From Leptolyngbyaceae cyanobacterium RM1_1_2 (GTDB lineage: Bacteria > Cyanobacteriota > Cyanobacteriia > Phormidesmidales > Phormidesmidaceae), in contig JAAUQI010000024.1 in assembly GCA_012032345.1 (NCBI GenBank), forward strand, positions 1 to 64,000: 64,000 nucleotides of DNA, given 5' to 3'. The notes beneath the pieces were generated by a model, which did no database searches, was not told the DNA's origin, and saw only the letters and a program-made list of their open reading frames with translations. Positions 44,685-54,549 of this stretch are shown in pieces. The stretch's first letter is position 1. The number at the start of each line of letters is the position of its first letter. Both the position numbers and the translations under genes were made by a program.

Positions 44685-44767
44685 AGGTCTTGAAGATTTA
44701 GGTATACAACAAAACAGCAAATCAGCTAAATCGCGCTGGAGCTCTATTATCTAATGCTGAGGTTCAG

Positions 44768-45490
44768 TTAAAACTCTCCTCTAATCACCTGCTTCATTTC
44801 TCGAACGGCTCGTTCTAACCCGACCAAAGCGGCTCGACTGACAATGGTATGGCCAATATTGAGTTCTTCCATGCCGTCTAAGCAGGCAACGGCATGAGTA
44901 TTCCAGTAGGTTAGGCCATGTCCAGCATTGACCCGCAATCCGGCAGCGATCGCCTGCTGACATCCCTGCTTTAGCATCTGCAGCTCTGAAACCCGAGCCG
45001 TTTCAGTTTTAGCATCCGCATAGCGCCCGGTGTGTAGCTCCACAAACTGAGCTGATGTGGCTGCTGAGGCGTGAATCTGCTGAGAATCAGCATCAACAAA
45101 CAAGCTCACCGGGATGCCAGCAGCCTGAAGTGTAGTCACCACGTAACCCATGCGATCGCTTTGCTCGGCTATGTTTAGACCGCCCTCGGTCGTGACTTCT
45201 TCTCGTCGTTCTGGCACTAGGGTCACGTAGTCAGGCTGAATTTCTAGCGCAATTTTTATCATCTCATCGGTCGCTGCCATCTCCAAGTTGAGATGAGTGC
45301 GAACCGTCTGCCGCAGCAGCTTAACATCACGATCTTGAATGTGCCGCCGATCCTCTCGTAGATGAACGGTAATACCATCAGCACCCGCCAGTTCGGCTAA
45401 AACCGCCGCCGCTACTGGATCTGGTTCTACCGTGCGGCGAGCCTGACGAATTGTGGCAATGTGATCAATGTTGACCCCTAACGTTGGCAA
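44768..45490 (-). CDS. pdxJ: Pyridoxine 5'-phosphate synthase
   Basis: 240 residues, TIM barrel. It condenses 1-deoxyxylulose 5-phosphate with the PdxA product to pyridoxine 5'-phosphate. Starts at a TTG (45490) that gives [18 protein letters not shown], the family beginning, with catalytic His and Arg-rich phosphate sites; [39 protein letters not shown], and [11 protein letters not shown] complete it. It is the downstream neighbour (58 bases) of the exopolysaccharide operon on the same strand, perhaps by read-through. Confidence 0.96.
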   Translation of the reverse strand: MPTLGVNIDHIATIRQARRTVEPDPVAAAVLAELAGADGITVHLREDRRHIQDRDVKLLRQTVRTHLNLEMAATDEMIKIALEIQPDYVTLVPERREEVTTEGGLNIAEQSDRMGYVVTTLQAAGIPVSLFVDADSQQIHASAATSAQFVELHTGRYADAKTETARVSELQMLKQGCQQAIAAGLRVNAGHGLTYWNTHAVACLDGMEELNIGHTIVSRAALVGLERAVREMKQVIRGEF

Positions 45491-45547
45491 GCTTGTCTTT
45501 TCCTTCAGCGACGCTGCCTATAATTTTACCTGATGCGACTGGCACTA

Positions 45548-47755
45548 CTAAAACTCCACAGGCGGACGCATCGGTACTGCATACTCAGGTTCAGCCTCTA
45601 TCTTTTCTAGATTTTCCAGGGGTGATTCAATATCATCCCATTCCGCCGCTGCCGCAATCGGAATCTCGGCACCATTGACAACTGCGCCTAGCAGCCGCAC
45701 GGACTCCGACTCTTCTAGCTGCTCAAAAACAGCGAGCAGCACGTTTTTTTCAGTGTGATTTGGACGAGTGACTAGAATCAGTCCATCGGTATGAGATTCT
45801 AAGAGCATGGCGTCGTTATTGTGACTCAGCGCTGGCGTATCTAAAATCACCATATCGAAACGAATTCGGGCATCCTCAAGAAATCGCCGCATTTCACTGG
45901 ATTCTAGAATCGCTGCCGCCTGTCTTTGAGGACCAGGACTGGGCGAGATATAAAGATTTTCAACACTGGGAACCAGACGGATATGGTCGCCTATCTTGCC
46001 ACCGTAGTAGCGTAACGGCTCGATAGTCGCCTGCCGATCTGGCTCAATGCCGATCTGAACAGCCTGTGAGGGCGATCGCAAGTCAGCCTCAATCAGCAAA
46101 GTTCGCTTGCCAGCGCGAGCGGAGGCGATCGCCAAATTGTAAGCACTGACGGTTTTCCCTTCGCCGCCCTTGCTGCTGGTAATTAAAATGACTTTTGGCT
46201 GCTTCCTGTCATCTGACTGGTTAGCCACCAGCTGAATGTTACTGCGAAAGCGCTCATAGATTTCCTCATAAGGAGAATCTGACTGCAGCATCAGGGGTAA
46301 AGCTCTAGCTGAGCGAACTGATAAAGTCGGTATCACGCTTAAAATCGGTATCTCCTGGTCGCGGAGGATATTTTCTAGCTCCTCATGGGTACGTACTGTG
46401 CTGTCAAGCATATCTAGCAAGTAGACAATGGCTCCGCCTGCCACCAAGCCAATCAGTCCACCGACTGCCAAAATTATCAAGGCATTGGTTGTTTCTAAGG
46501 GCACTGGACGCACCAGCGGCGGTTTAGAAACCGTTAGACTGCTCACCGTTTCGGCCTCAGCGGATTCAGCATCAATTCGCTTGGCCTGAATCTGATCGTA
46601 CAGCGTTTTTTTTAGCACAACCTGCTGGGCTAGGCGATCGCGCTCCAGCTGCTTGTTAGGAATACTAGCGTATTGCTGACGTAGCTCTTGCTCTGACTGC
46701 GCTAGCGTTTGTTGCTGCTGTAGGATGGTTTCGCGCTGAGTTTCTAGACCCACTAGCTGATTGGCGAGGGTCGCTCTTGCCGGATCTAAGCTACTGTCTT
46801 GGCGCACTTCAGCACCGCTGGGCAGAGGTCTTAAAGTACCACCGCCAATTACCTCAGCCGCACGTTCGCGCAGCAGCTGAGTGTAGGCATCCCGCTGCTG
46901 CCGCAGGTCTACCATAGTCGGGTGAGCGGGGCGCAGCTGAGGAGAAAGCAGCTCCATTTGAGACTCAGCACTATAAATTTTGGCTCTTAAGTCCGCGATA
47001 ATCGGGTCAGCACTTAGAGCTGACGAAGCGTAAGCCTGCTCTGGTGATAAACCCAATCGAGATTGCAGGCTACGCATCTGAGCCTCAATGCTGGCTAACC
47101 CCACCTGATTTTGCCGTCTTTGGGTCTGACTAGATGAAATAGCCCCCAGCAACGAGCCGTCTAGCGAGGCTTGAATAGCAGGGCCTTCGACCCGGTCGTA
47201 GCGCTCCAGCCGCTGCTCGGCATTGCGCAATTCGGCTTCTACTGCGGGTAGGCGTTCATTGAGAGCTTCAATAATGCTGCGCAGACGAGCTTTATTGTTA
47301 AAACGGCTGAACTCAACCATCCCTTCAAAGAGCAGACCCAAAGCCGCTTCAGCTTCTTCTGGCTGCTCTGAGGTATAGCGAACAACAACGCTGCGCCGAA
47401 TGCCTTCTGCTTCCTCAGAGACGTTAATAGCCGTTTTTTCTCGGATCTGGTCAGGCTCAATTTCGATGCTTTGCTGCTCTAGGCGATCTGCCACCTGCTG
47501 CAGCAAAATATCTGCTAAGAGAATGTCTTTGTTAAAAATGCCCTGACCGCTGGCCTGAATCTCGCTGCCTGTCGCCGTAAAGGTCAAGATTGGGGAATTT
47601 TCGATCAGAGCGCCTTCTGCCACATACTCCTGAGACGGTGGCGGCTGTAGAGCCACTACGCCTGAAGCCCCTAAGACCGCAAAAAAACCCGCTAGACCCG
47701 CCCACTTGTAGCGGTTTAGAGCAATGAGGTAGCGCTTAACAAAGGTCGGCATCAT
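45548..47755 (-). CDS. Wzc-like polysaccharide co-polymerase / BY-kinase
   Basis: 735 residues. N-terminal Wzz-type domain with the first membrane span (about 15-33), a long periplasmic coiled-coil part (about 150-420, ELRNAEQRLERYDR and ETQRETILQQQQTLAQ), a second span (about 423-447, ALIILAVGGLIGLVAGGAIVYL) and a C-terminal tyrosine-kinase ATPase with Walker A ITSSKGGEGKTVSAYN (about 525) and Walker A' LLIEADLRSPS and Walker B VILDTPA. It controls chain length and export of a surface polysaccharide. The C-terminal tail has one Tyr (EYAVPMRPP) instead of the usual Tyr cluster, so autophosphorylation at a cluster is unlikely. Confidence 0.93.
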   Translation of the reverse strand: MMPTFVKRYLIALNRYKWAGLAGFFAVLGASGVVALQPPPSQEYVAEGALIENSPILTFTATGSEIQASGQGIFNKDILLADILLQQVADRLEQQSIEIEPDQIREKTAINVSEEAEGIRRSVVVRYTSEQPEEAEAALGLLFEGMVEFSRFNNKARLRSIIEALNERLPAVEAELRNAEQRLERYDRVEGPAIQASLDGSLLGAISSSQTQRRQNQVGLASIEAQMRSLQSRLGLSPEQAYASSALSADPIIADLRAKIYSAESQMELLSPQLRPAHPTMVDLRQQRDAYTQLLRERAAEVIGGGTLRPLPSGAEVRQDSSLDPARATLANQLVGLETQRETILQQQQTLAQSEQELRQQYASIPNKQLERDRLAQQVVLKKTLYDQIQAKRIDAESAEAETVSSLTVSKPPLVRPVPLETTNALIILAVGGLIGLVAGGAIVYLLDMLDSTVRTHEELENILRDQEIPILSVIPTLSVRSARALPLMLQSDSPYEEIYERFRSNIQLVANQSDDRKQPKVILITSSKGGEGKTVSAYNLAIASARAGKRTLLIEADLRSPSQAVQIGIEPDRQATIEPLRYYGGKIGDHIRLVPSVENLYISPSPGPQRQAAAILESSEMRRFLEDARIRFDMVILDTPALSHNNDAMLLESHTDGLILVTRPNHTEKNVLLAVFEQLEESESVRLLGAVVNGAEIPIAAAAEWDDIESPLENLEKIEAEPEYAVPMRPPVEF

Positions 47756-47818
47756 AGCTGGGTAAGGGGCGATCGCCTAGCCGAGTATTTCCTAAACGGT
47801 TCTATTATGACAGACATT

Positions 47819-49105
47819 CTAGTTGTTACCAGGGCCAAAGAGATTGCCAGCTGAGTCTGAAAGGGAATCAAAAAAGAGCAAGAAGCCTAGCACGTCTCGG
47901 AAAGGTTGCGTAAACGTGTTAAAAGCATAGGTAATCCGCGCAACCAAATTACGATTGACAATAATCACGTCATTGTTTTCTAAAGGCGGATTTTGGGAGA
48001 GATCGCCGTCTAGGGCTTCGTAAGTATCGAGTCGTAAGGTGACTGCTTGACCCAGTTCTGGATCAAATCGGATCAGGGCCACATTTCGCAGTGAGTTTCT
48101 ATCGGCGTTAACGCCGATTTCAGTAATGGCATCGATAAAGCGGCTACCGTTAGGTAGCTGTAGAGTTCTCAGTGTGCCGCCGCTAGCGGAATAACCCAGC
48201 GTCCGAATCGTTACCTGCTGCTGTGCTAAGGTAGAGCGCGAAACCAGATAGCGATCGTACTCATCAAGTTCGCTGAGATCGAGTCGCGGTACAAAGACCA
48301 CATCACCGTCATCCAGCCGTAAATCGGGTAAAGCCTCACCCTGAGACAGCGGTGTGAACAGGTCTACGGTTTCCTCAATGGTTTGGCCTTCAGGTAGCTG
48401 CCGCTGAATTTGTACAGCCCGCAGGTCGGCTACGTTGGTAGATCCTCCTGAAGCCAGCAAAGCGGTGGATACCGTGGGTGCAGGCAGCGGATAAAATCCA
48501 GGCCGCACCACTTCACCCAAAACAGTCACCTCAACCGGACGCTGCGCTACCAGCGTTAAAGACACAGTTGGATCAACAACATATTGGTCGTAAAGGCTGC
48601 TAATTTTGTCTTCCGCCTGCTGCAGGGTGAGACCCTCTAGTGAAACAGCCCCTACAATCGGCACGATCACGTTACCTTCTAAATCAAGCGTGGCCTGAAA
48701 GTTTAAGTCCCTAAAGCGCTGAACGCTGGCAAAAATAGCATCGCCTGGGCCAAGACGGTAAACATCAAAATCTGGCTGTTCAGGAATGTCCAACCCGCGA
48801 TCGCGTAGCTCAGGCGTGAAGACAGGACGATCCACGTCTGGGAAGTTGGAGTCAAAATCACGGCGGGGAGGAAGCAGCGGCAGCGGTGTAGAACTGGGGG
48901 GAACCTGATTGGTCTCCCAGTCAAAATCAGGGAGCGTATCTGTATCGGCTGCAGGCGCTTGTGCCCAACCTGCCATACAGCTAAACTTGCCTAAACCCAG
49001 CAGCAGTACGCCGATGGCCAGCGAACTCGTTATCCAGGCCCTGGGCCGAACTGCCAGGGCCTGGTGCAGGAACAGTAAAGACTGAAGTCTATAGAAGGCT
49101 TTCAC
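47819..49105 (-). CDS. Wza-like polysaccharide export protein (SLBB)
   Basis: 428 residues from GTG 49105. Signal peptide or anchor (about 25-48, SLAIGVLLLGLGKFSCMAGWA). The Poly_export domain begins at YRLGPGDAIFASVQRFRDLN (about 115-134) with GAVSLEGLTLQQAEDKISSLYD, followed by SLBB domains (VLGEVVRPGFYPLP and VRTLGYSASGGTLRT-like IRTLGYSASGGTLRTLQL). The C-terminal helix (about 385-415, ITYAFNTFTQPFRDVLGFLL) suits the outer-membrane end of Wza-like pores. It lies between the cyanoexosortase pair and wzc. Confidence 0.92.
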   Translation of the reverse strand: MKAFYRLQSLLFLHQALAVRPRAWITSSLAIGVLLLGLGKFSCMAGWAQAPAADTDTLPDFDWETNQVPPSSTPLPLLPPRRDFDSNFPDVDRPVFTPELRDRGLDIPEQPDFDVYRLGPGDAIFASVQRFRDLNFQATLDLEGNVIVPIVGAVSLEGLTLQQAEDKISSLYDQYVVDPTVSLTLVAQRPVEVTVLGEVVRPGFYPLPAPTVSTALLASGGSTNVADLRAVQIQRQLPEGQTIEETVDLFTPLSQGEALPDLRLDDGDVVFVPRLDLSELDEYDRYLVSRSTLAQQQVTIRTLGYSASGGTLRTLQLPNGSRFIDAITEIGVNADRNSLRNVALIRFDPELGQAVTLRLDTYEALDGDLSQNPPLENNDVIIVNRNLVARITYAFNTFTQPFRDVLGFLLFFDSLSDSAGNLFGPGNN

Positions 49106-49211
49106 GAAGGCGTTTGAGGGCGCTATGAATAACTAGATGACGTCATCAATAATCGGGCTATCTCACCAAGAGACGTTTTAGCTAAGCGGGGGTTCCAGCT
49201 GTGTTCTCAAC

Positions 49212-49897
49212 CTAGGCCAGTGGCCCTGTCTGCAAACTGGCCTGGATTTGACTCGCTAAATCGCCAAGAGCCGCTTCGTAGGGTTTTAGAGAGCTGAGCG
49301 GTTCCATTGACGTTAGTAAACACACTGCCACCCAGGGCAGTCGCTGGCGATCGCGCCACTGCTCCACTTGGTCGGCGATGAACCAGCGATTGGGAGAATA
49401 ATGTCCACCCTTGCTCCAAGCGTACCACTGGAGTACCGCAAACGTACCCCGATCGTTGCGTCCTCGAAAAAACCGGGCTTCTACGGGGGAGCTGTCAGCA
49501 GCTGTAAACTGAATGTCCTGTAGGGCCTCGACTTGCCAGTTCTGAGACCCTGTCAGGTCAATCCACTCGACTTCTGGCTGATTATTGTGCCAGGGCTGAG
49601 GCCGCAGCAGCAAGGTAGCAGAGGCTACTGGGGATGTAAAGGCTAGCGGCTCTAACTCTATCAGTAGCCAGTCATGGCCGCTAATCCTTACCGTTTTGGG
49701 TGGAGCAGCCTTCCAGTTGGCTACCGAGATGCCCTCTTTTGAGAGGGCTTGGAGCTTTCAATATGGGCAACCTGAGGCGGATTTACCCAAGGCCAGCTAC
49801 GTCCCAGATAGTTGGGTAGCGCCGCGACCGCTACCAGCCCCGCTAGAACCAATACCAGCAAGCCTTTAGTCAACCGAGGAGAAAGCTTCAAAAACAT
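49212..49897 (-). pseudogene. Cyanoexosortase B system-associated protein, one-base frameshift
   Basis: Two frames make one protein of about 228 residues. From ATG 49897 the first frame gives MFLKLSPRLTKGLLVLVL, a membrane anchor, then NYLGRSWPWVNPPQV and KPSQKR. It then hits a stop; adding one base to the CCC at 49732-49734 (GGG to GGGG in the coding strand) continues into GISVANWKAAPPKT, SGHDWLLIELEPLAF, VEWIDLTGSQNWQ, FFRGRNDRGTFAVLQWYAW and LPWVAVCLLTSMEPL. This pattern is that of the protein found next to cyanoexosortase B. The last 133 codons are open from an internal ATG at 49613. Either a real frameshift or a one-base error. Confidence 0.82.
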
Positions 49898-49923
49898 GGC
49901 GTTGTCACCCTGCTGCAGAGGCG

Positions 49924-50820
49924 CTAAACATCAGAATTTTGGTCGAGCTGCAGCGCCAGCGTCGGCGGCACATAATGCTGCACAGCGCGAATTAAGACGA
50001 TTAGCAAAAACAGCAGGGTCGCCGAATAGAGGTCGCCCCCCCAGCTTTCATGTAGCCAGTCAAAGGCACCCTCCTGTCCGGTACCGTGAAAATAGCTCAG
50101 TAGAGTGTTGCGAATAATATTGCCAACTACGCTTAAAGCAGCCGTCAGAATTAAGAATACGCCTGTTTGTAGCCGCGATCGCCCAACTCCTGTCCAATAG
50201 AGCAGCATCATCCCTACATACAGGCTAGTAAACAGCATCTTCAAGCCAGCACAGTGAGGGGCTACCTCTACAGGTTGACCATTTACCAGCAAATAAATCT
50301 GATTGACATCTACATCAATGCCAAACTGAATTAGCAGAAAGCCAGCAGCCCCGGCAATAAAACGCTGCAGCGGCAAGATGTAAGATTCAATCAGATAGGG
50401 AACTTGAGACGGCGTAGCCAAAACCACTAGCAGGAGCGGGAAAGTCTGTAACCTTAGCCCCGGCGAACCTTTTAGGGTCAGGCAAATACCGACCAGCATC
50501 AGAGGTAGAGAGAAGTTTATCCAGTCACTAAGACCACTGAGATAAAAGACAGCGCCAATTCCAACGATTACCAGTCCAGCCGGGTTCATCTGAGAACCAA
50601 GTCGCTGCCAGCGCTGTCGATGCTCCCAGGCAATATAGGCAGCAAAGGGTAGGCCAATCAGGCCATGACTAAAGTATTCGTGTTGAATACTAATAGATTT
50701 GTTAATCCAGCCATCTACCCAGTGCAGCAACAGCGGCATGTACAGAATTGCTAGTAGTAAAACTAGGGCAATTTCTAATGGGTGGCGCTCTAAATACTGT
50801 AGTTTACGGTTGGCTAACAT
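49924..50820 (-). CDS. crtB: Cyanoexosortase B
   Basis: 298 residues, about eight membrane spans. A transpeptidase-like protease for PEP-CTERM proteins. Catalytic residues of the exosortase family are present: Cys in VAPHCAGLKMLF (about 190), Arg in SVVGNIIRNTLL (about 239) and His in AFDWLHESWGG (about 258). YFSHGLIGLPFAAYIAW near residue 50 and PLQRFIAGAAGFLL support the family; the neighbouring associated protein sets the type B assignment. The symbol is the family name for cyanoexosortase B and must not be confused with phytoene synthase. 18 bases separate it from the aminotransferase gene. Confidence 0.92.
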   Translation of the reverse strand: MLANRKLQYLERHPLEIALVLLLAILYMPLLLHWVDGWINKSISIQHEYFSHGLIGLPFAAYIAWEHRQRWQRLGSQMNPAGLVIVGIGAVFYLSGLSDWINFSLPLMLVGICLTLKGSPGLRLQTFPLLLVVLATPSQVPYLIESYILPLQRFIAGAAGFLLIQFGIDVDVNQIYLLVNGQPVEVAPHCAGLKMLFTSLYVGMMLLYWTGVGRSRLQTGVFLILTAALSVVGNIIRNTLLSYFHGTGQEGAFDWLHESWGGDLYSATLLFLLIVLIRAVQHYVPPTLALQLDQNSDV

Positions 50821-50838
50821 GATGCTCTCCTTGAAGGG

Positions 50839-52026
50839 TTAGGCTTTGAGGGAAGAGTGGACGGCTGGTCGTACCGCCTCTAACTGGGCCTTTAACTGAG
50901 CTTGTATAGCCTCTACAACCTGATCAATCTGGGCAAATGTCAGGCCAGGGTACATGGGCAAAGATAAAATCTCTTCGCACAGTCGTTCAGCTTGAGGAAA
51001 CTCACCCAGACGGTATCCCAGAGACTGAAAAGCAGGCTGTAGATGGCAGGGGAGGGGATAGTGAATGCCTGTTTGAATTCCACGGGCTTGTAAGCCACTC
51101 TGTAAATGGGTGCGATCGATGGCGTCATCCAGTCGAATTACATATAGGTGATAAACATGCCCTGCCCCAGACTGGTTGGCTATGGGGAAAATGCCGAAGT
51201 CTCGCAGTGGCTCCAGGCACTCATCATAGTACTGAGCAGCCCGATATCGAGACTGATTCCAGGTGGATAGATGGGGTAGCTTGACCTGCAAAGCTGCTGC
51301 CTGAAGGGTATCTAAGCGGCTGTTTGTGCCCCCCGCTTCGGTATGAAAATACTTGCGCTTGGCTCCGTAATTTCTTAGAGAACGAGCCGTTTGAGCAATT
51401 TTGTCGGTGTCTGTAACCAGCATTCCGCCATCGCCTAGAGCACCCAGATTTTTGCTGGGATAAAAGCTAAAAGCCGCTGCGCTGCCGACCGATCCGGCGC
51501 GATCGCCTTCTCTCTTGGCCAGATGAGCCTGGGCGGCATCCTCAAAAATAATGAGCTTGTAGCGCTGTGCTAGCTGTCGCAGGGCACTAGGTGACACCAT
51601 TTGTCCGTAGAGATGAACCGGAACAATCGCCCTGGTTTTAGCGGTAATAGCTGCTTCAGCCGCCGCCAAGTCAATCAGCGCCGTAGCCGGATCGCAGTCT
51701 ACCAGGATGGGTTTTGCCCCAGTGCGCAAGATGCCAATGAGGGTGGCAACAAAGGTATTAGCAGGCAAAATTACTTCGTCGCCTACGCCAACCCCGCAGG
51801 CTTGTAATCCCAGGGCGATCGCGTCTGTACCGCAGGCAACCCCTACTCCGTACTCGACGCTGCAGGCCGCTGCAAAATCTGCTTCAAATTCACTTAAAGC
51901 GTTGCCTAAAATAAAATCTCCCCGATCTAACACAGCCTGAACAGCTGCCGCCAGCTCAGCCTGAATGGGCTGATGCTGACTGGACAAATCAACAAAAGGA
52001 ACTTGAGAAGCGGCTGATTGGGTCAT
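50839..52026 (-). CDS. DegT/DnrJ/EryC1/StrS family aminotransferase
   Basis: 395 residues. PLP-dependent sugar aminotransferase: VPFVDLSSQHQPIQAELAAA start, GVACGTDAIALGLQACGVG (about 58-76), FEDAAQAHLAKREGD with the PLP Asp, the Schiff-base Lys in FSFYPSKNLGALGDGG (about 192), NSRLDTLQAAALQVKL and a QTGIHYPLPCHLQPAF end. It makes an amino sugar for the polysaccharide exported by the downstream genes. It is the first gene of the leftward operon; the 236 bases upstream hold its promoter. Confidence 0.93.
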   Translation of the reverse strand: MTQSAASQVPFVDLSSQHQPIQAELAAAVQAVLDRGDFILGNALSEFEADFAAACSVEYGVGVACGTDAIALGLQACGVGVGDEVILPANTFVATLIGILRTGAKPILVDCDPATALIDLAAAEAAITAKTRAIVPVHLYGQMVSPSALRQLAQRYKLIIFEDAAQAHLAKREGDRAGSVGSAAAFSFYPSKNLGALGDGGMLVTDTDKIAQTARSLRNYGAKRKYFHTEAGGTNSRLDTLQAAALQVKLPHLSTWNQSRYRAAQYYDECLEPLRDFGIFPIANQSGAGHVYHLYVIRLDDAIDRTHLQSGLQARGIQTGIHYPLPCHLQPAFQSLGYRLGEFPQAERLCEEILSLPMYPGLTFAQIDQVVEAIQAQLKAQLEAVRPAVHSSLKA

Positions 52027-52262
52027 ACAGTTTGGTAGAACGCTAGCAGCGATCGCTCTTAGAGCAGCTGTGGTAAAACGGCCTCACTTGACCCAGTGTG
52101 ACTGGATTTACGACCTTTGAACACCGTAAGATGATGAAGTGTTCATAAACCTGTCAACCCTGTTACTAAATGGGTAAAGTTATTGGGTGCAGTTACAGGG
52201 TTCCCGCAGAGGTCTTCGGTGATAGCAGCTAGCTTTTTGGGGCACAAGGTGCCTCTAAGTTT

Positions 52263-52604
52263 ATGGATTTTACAACTGCGCGTCAGTTTGTCGTGAAGCA
52301 GGCTTTGCCTGCGACGGAGCAATCTAACACATTTTTGCAACAGCTCCAGCAGCACCAAGCGCCGATTCCGGGTCAGGTAACGTCTTTACTGTTGGCGCTG
52401 AAGGCTTTGTTTGAGGGGCTGCGATCGGCTCGGCAGCTCGATCGTGAACTGGTCTATGCCCTTTTTCTTTTAGCTCATGAAAGCCGCCGCGCATTTGATG
52501 CGGGCAAGCAGGCAGGCATTGAGTGGCCGCCCCTTTTAGACGAAGATCTCAGCCGCATTACCAGCGCTGTCACCAGCATTTTTGCTGACCAGTGGCAGAG
52601 TTAG
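52263..52604 (+). CDS. Conserved-looking helical protein of unknown function
   Basis: 113 residues, all-helical in appearance: DFTTARQFVVKQALP, FLQQLQQHQAPIPGQVTSL, LLALKALFEGLRSARQLDREL, YALFLLAHESRRAFDAGK and WPPLLDEDLSRITSAV. The pattern is like small cyanobacterial proteins of unknown role; I cannot attach a name. Start ATG 52263. It is convergent with the COP23 gene, with a one-base gap. Confidence 0.7.
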   Translation: MDFTTARQFVVKQALPATEQSNTFLQQLQQHQAPIPGQVTSLLLALKALFEGLRSARQLDRELVYALFLLAHESRRAFDAGKQAGIEWPPLLDEDLSRITSAVTSIFADQWQS

Positions 52605-52605
52605 C

Positions 52606-53286
52606 TCAGAAACTACCGGGATTGAGTCGCCGACCTGGGATCACAGCAGGTCTAAGCTGGGTGCCTGTCCCGCCGTCTACTGTATCCAAAAACGGTTGGA
52701 GATTAATGCCATTGCTACGACCACGGTTCAAGTCTGTCCCGCCGAGGGCAGCTTCGATTTGGCTCAGAATGTTGCTACTGCCATTAGCAAACGTATTGAT
52801 GCCTGCGGTGGATTGTCCTTGGTCAGCAGCCACCAGGTTATCGAACACGCGATCGCGGGTGACTACTGCATCTTGACCTGGGGGAACCGTAAACACAATG
52901 CGGCAGGTATTGTCTTGCTCTGTAGTCACACAGACAATGTTGTAGCCATTGAGGCGATCGGTGCGCAGCTCTAATAGCCCGTCAGGACGATAAAACTCCA
53001 GACGCTCACTAATCACATCACAGCGATGCTCAGCGGGCCAGTCGCCGCCCATGTCTTCAGGCACTGCCCAAGGATAAGCCTGATCGGGTTGGGTCGTGGG
53101 GCGGTACATAACCGTGTACTGGCCGTTATTGACCTGACATTCAAACCGAGGAGATGAATCGACTGGAGCTGACTGAGGTTCAGTCGTTTGGGCCTGAACT
53201 GGCAGCACAACCCCTGAGGCTGCCAACAGTCCCATTCCAGTGCTAATAATTCGATCGGGCCACTGCGAATAGCGCAAAGTCTTCAT
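52606..53286 (-). CDS. COP23 domain protein (circadian oscillating protein type)
   Basis: 226 residues. Signal peptide (about 12-32, ISTGMGLLAASGVVLPVQAQ), then the COP23 domain: FECQVNNGQYTVMYRPT, the middle AEHRCDVISERLEFYRPDG and LLELRTDRLNGYNIVCVTTE, with paired Cys that probably form disulphides in the periplasm. The name comes from a Cyanothece protein that oscillates with the circadian cycle; the molecular job is unknown. Its C-terminal part (DNLVAADQGQSTAGIN and on) is low in structure. It stands alone. Confidence 0.9.
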   Translation of the reverse strand: MKTLRYSQWPDRIISTGMGLLAASGVVLPVQAQTTEPQSAPVDSSPRFECQVNNGQYTVMYRPTTQPDQAYPWAVPEDMGGDWPAEHRCDVISERLEFYRPDGLLELRTDRLNGYNIVCVTTEQDNTCRIVFTVPPGQDAVVTRDRVFDNLVAADQGQSTAGINTFANGSSNILSQIEAALGGTDLNRGRSNGINLQPFLDTVDGGTGTQLRPAVIPGRRLNPGSF

Positions 53287-53498
53287 AGTCGTAATTGAGT
53301 ACCTTCCTTAATTTAATTTGCAATCAACTGGCAGCTGTGAACCAGTTCACTAGGTGTATCTGACTACGCCATGACACACCCACAGGTCAGGCCATAACTA
53401 CTGAGTCTATAAAATCGGGCCAGAATGTTCCCGTTTTTCTGAGATTGCTGTAAATTTCAGCCTAAGCTTGAGAGACGAACGTAAAAAGGCTCAGGGGT

Positions 53499-54473
53499 AT
53501 GATCAAGGCCATTCGGGTTGAGCATTTTGGTGAGCCAGCTGTAATGCAGCTGACCAAAATCGAAGGTTTGCAGCCCGCTGCCAGAGAGGTGGTTGTACAG
53601 ATTCAGGCCGCAGGGGTCAACCCAGTTGATACTTATATTCGAGCCGGCAGCTATGCCCGCAAACCTGATTTACCCTACACGCCTGGCATTGACGGAGCTG
53701 GGGTCATCAGCGCTGTGGGAGAAGGCGTAAGAGATTGGCAAGTAGGCGATCGCGTCTATGGCGGCTGGCCCGTGAGCGGTACCTATGCGCAGCAGGCACT
53801 TTATGTAGATGATCAGGTCTATGCCCTGTCGCAAAAGCTTAGCTTTGCCAAAGGAGCCGCTATTTTTGTCCCCTACTCGACCGCTTACCGGGCGCTGTTT
53901 CACAAAGGACAGGCTCAGCCCGGAGAGACAGTGTTGATTCACGGGGCGACGGGAAGCGTGGGGCTAGCGGCGGTTCAGCTGGCTAAAAGCCGTGGGCTAA
54001 ACGTTATTGGTACAGGAAGTTCAGCCCAAGGCCGAGATCTGGTTGCTGCGCAGGGGGCTGATCATGTCCTAGATCATAGCGCTGATAGCTATCTCGATCG
54101 CCTGCGGGAAATGGTTGGAGGCCGGAGCATAGACCTGATTTTAGAAATGCTAGCCAACGTCAATCTAGGCTATGATTTAGACATTCTGGCCTTTGGCGGG
54201 CGCGTTGTGGTCATTGGCAGTCGCGGCTCGGTCGAGATTAATCCACGCGCCACGATGGGCAAAGAACTAACGATTACCGGAATCAGTCTCTTTAATACGC
54301 CGGCTGCCGAGATGAACCAAATTCAGGCAGCGCTGCAGGCAGGCTTACAAAACGGAACTTTCAACCCCATTATCAGCCAGGAACTGTCTCTAGCTGCAGC
54401 GGCCAAAGCTCACGAACAGGTAATGCAGTCCGGCTCGCAGGGTAAGATCGTGCTGCTACCCCAAGGGGCTTAG
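53499..54473 (+). CDS. NADPH:quinone oxidoreductase, zeta-crystallin type
   Basis: 324 residues. Medium-chain reductase without zinc: AIRVEHFGEPAVMQLTKIEG, AAGVNPVDTYIRAGSYARKPD, LPYTPGIDGAGVISAVGEG, VLIHGATGSVGLAAVQLAKSRG (NADPH fold, about 146-167), and GRVVVIGSRGSVEINPR. No zinc Cys ligands are present. Reduces quinones or alpha,beta-unsaturated carbonyls. It stands alone, divergent from COP23. Confidence 0.92.
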   Translation: MIKAIRVEHFGEPAVMQLTKIEGLQPAAREVVVQIQAAGVNPVDTYIRAGSYARKPDLPYTPGIDGAGVISAVGEGVRDWQVGDRVYGGWPVSGTYAQQALYVDDQVYALSQKLSFAKGAAIFVPYSTAYRALFHKGQAQPGETVLIHGATGSVGLAAVQLAKSRGLNVIGTGSSAQGRDLVAAQGADHVLDHSADSYLDRLREMVGGRSIDLILEMLANVNLGYDLDILAFGGRVVVIGSRGSVEINPRATMGKELTITGISLFNTPAAEMNQIQAALQAGLQNGTFNPIISQELSLAAAAKAHEQVMQSGSQGKIVLLPQGA

Positions 54474-54549
54474 AGAGTGTACGACAGATTCTGACAATCA
54501 GCTCTAGTAAAATTAAGGCCAAAAGCGGCTAAGGAAACCTGAGCGCTGC

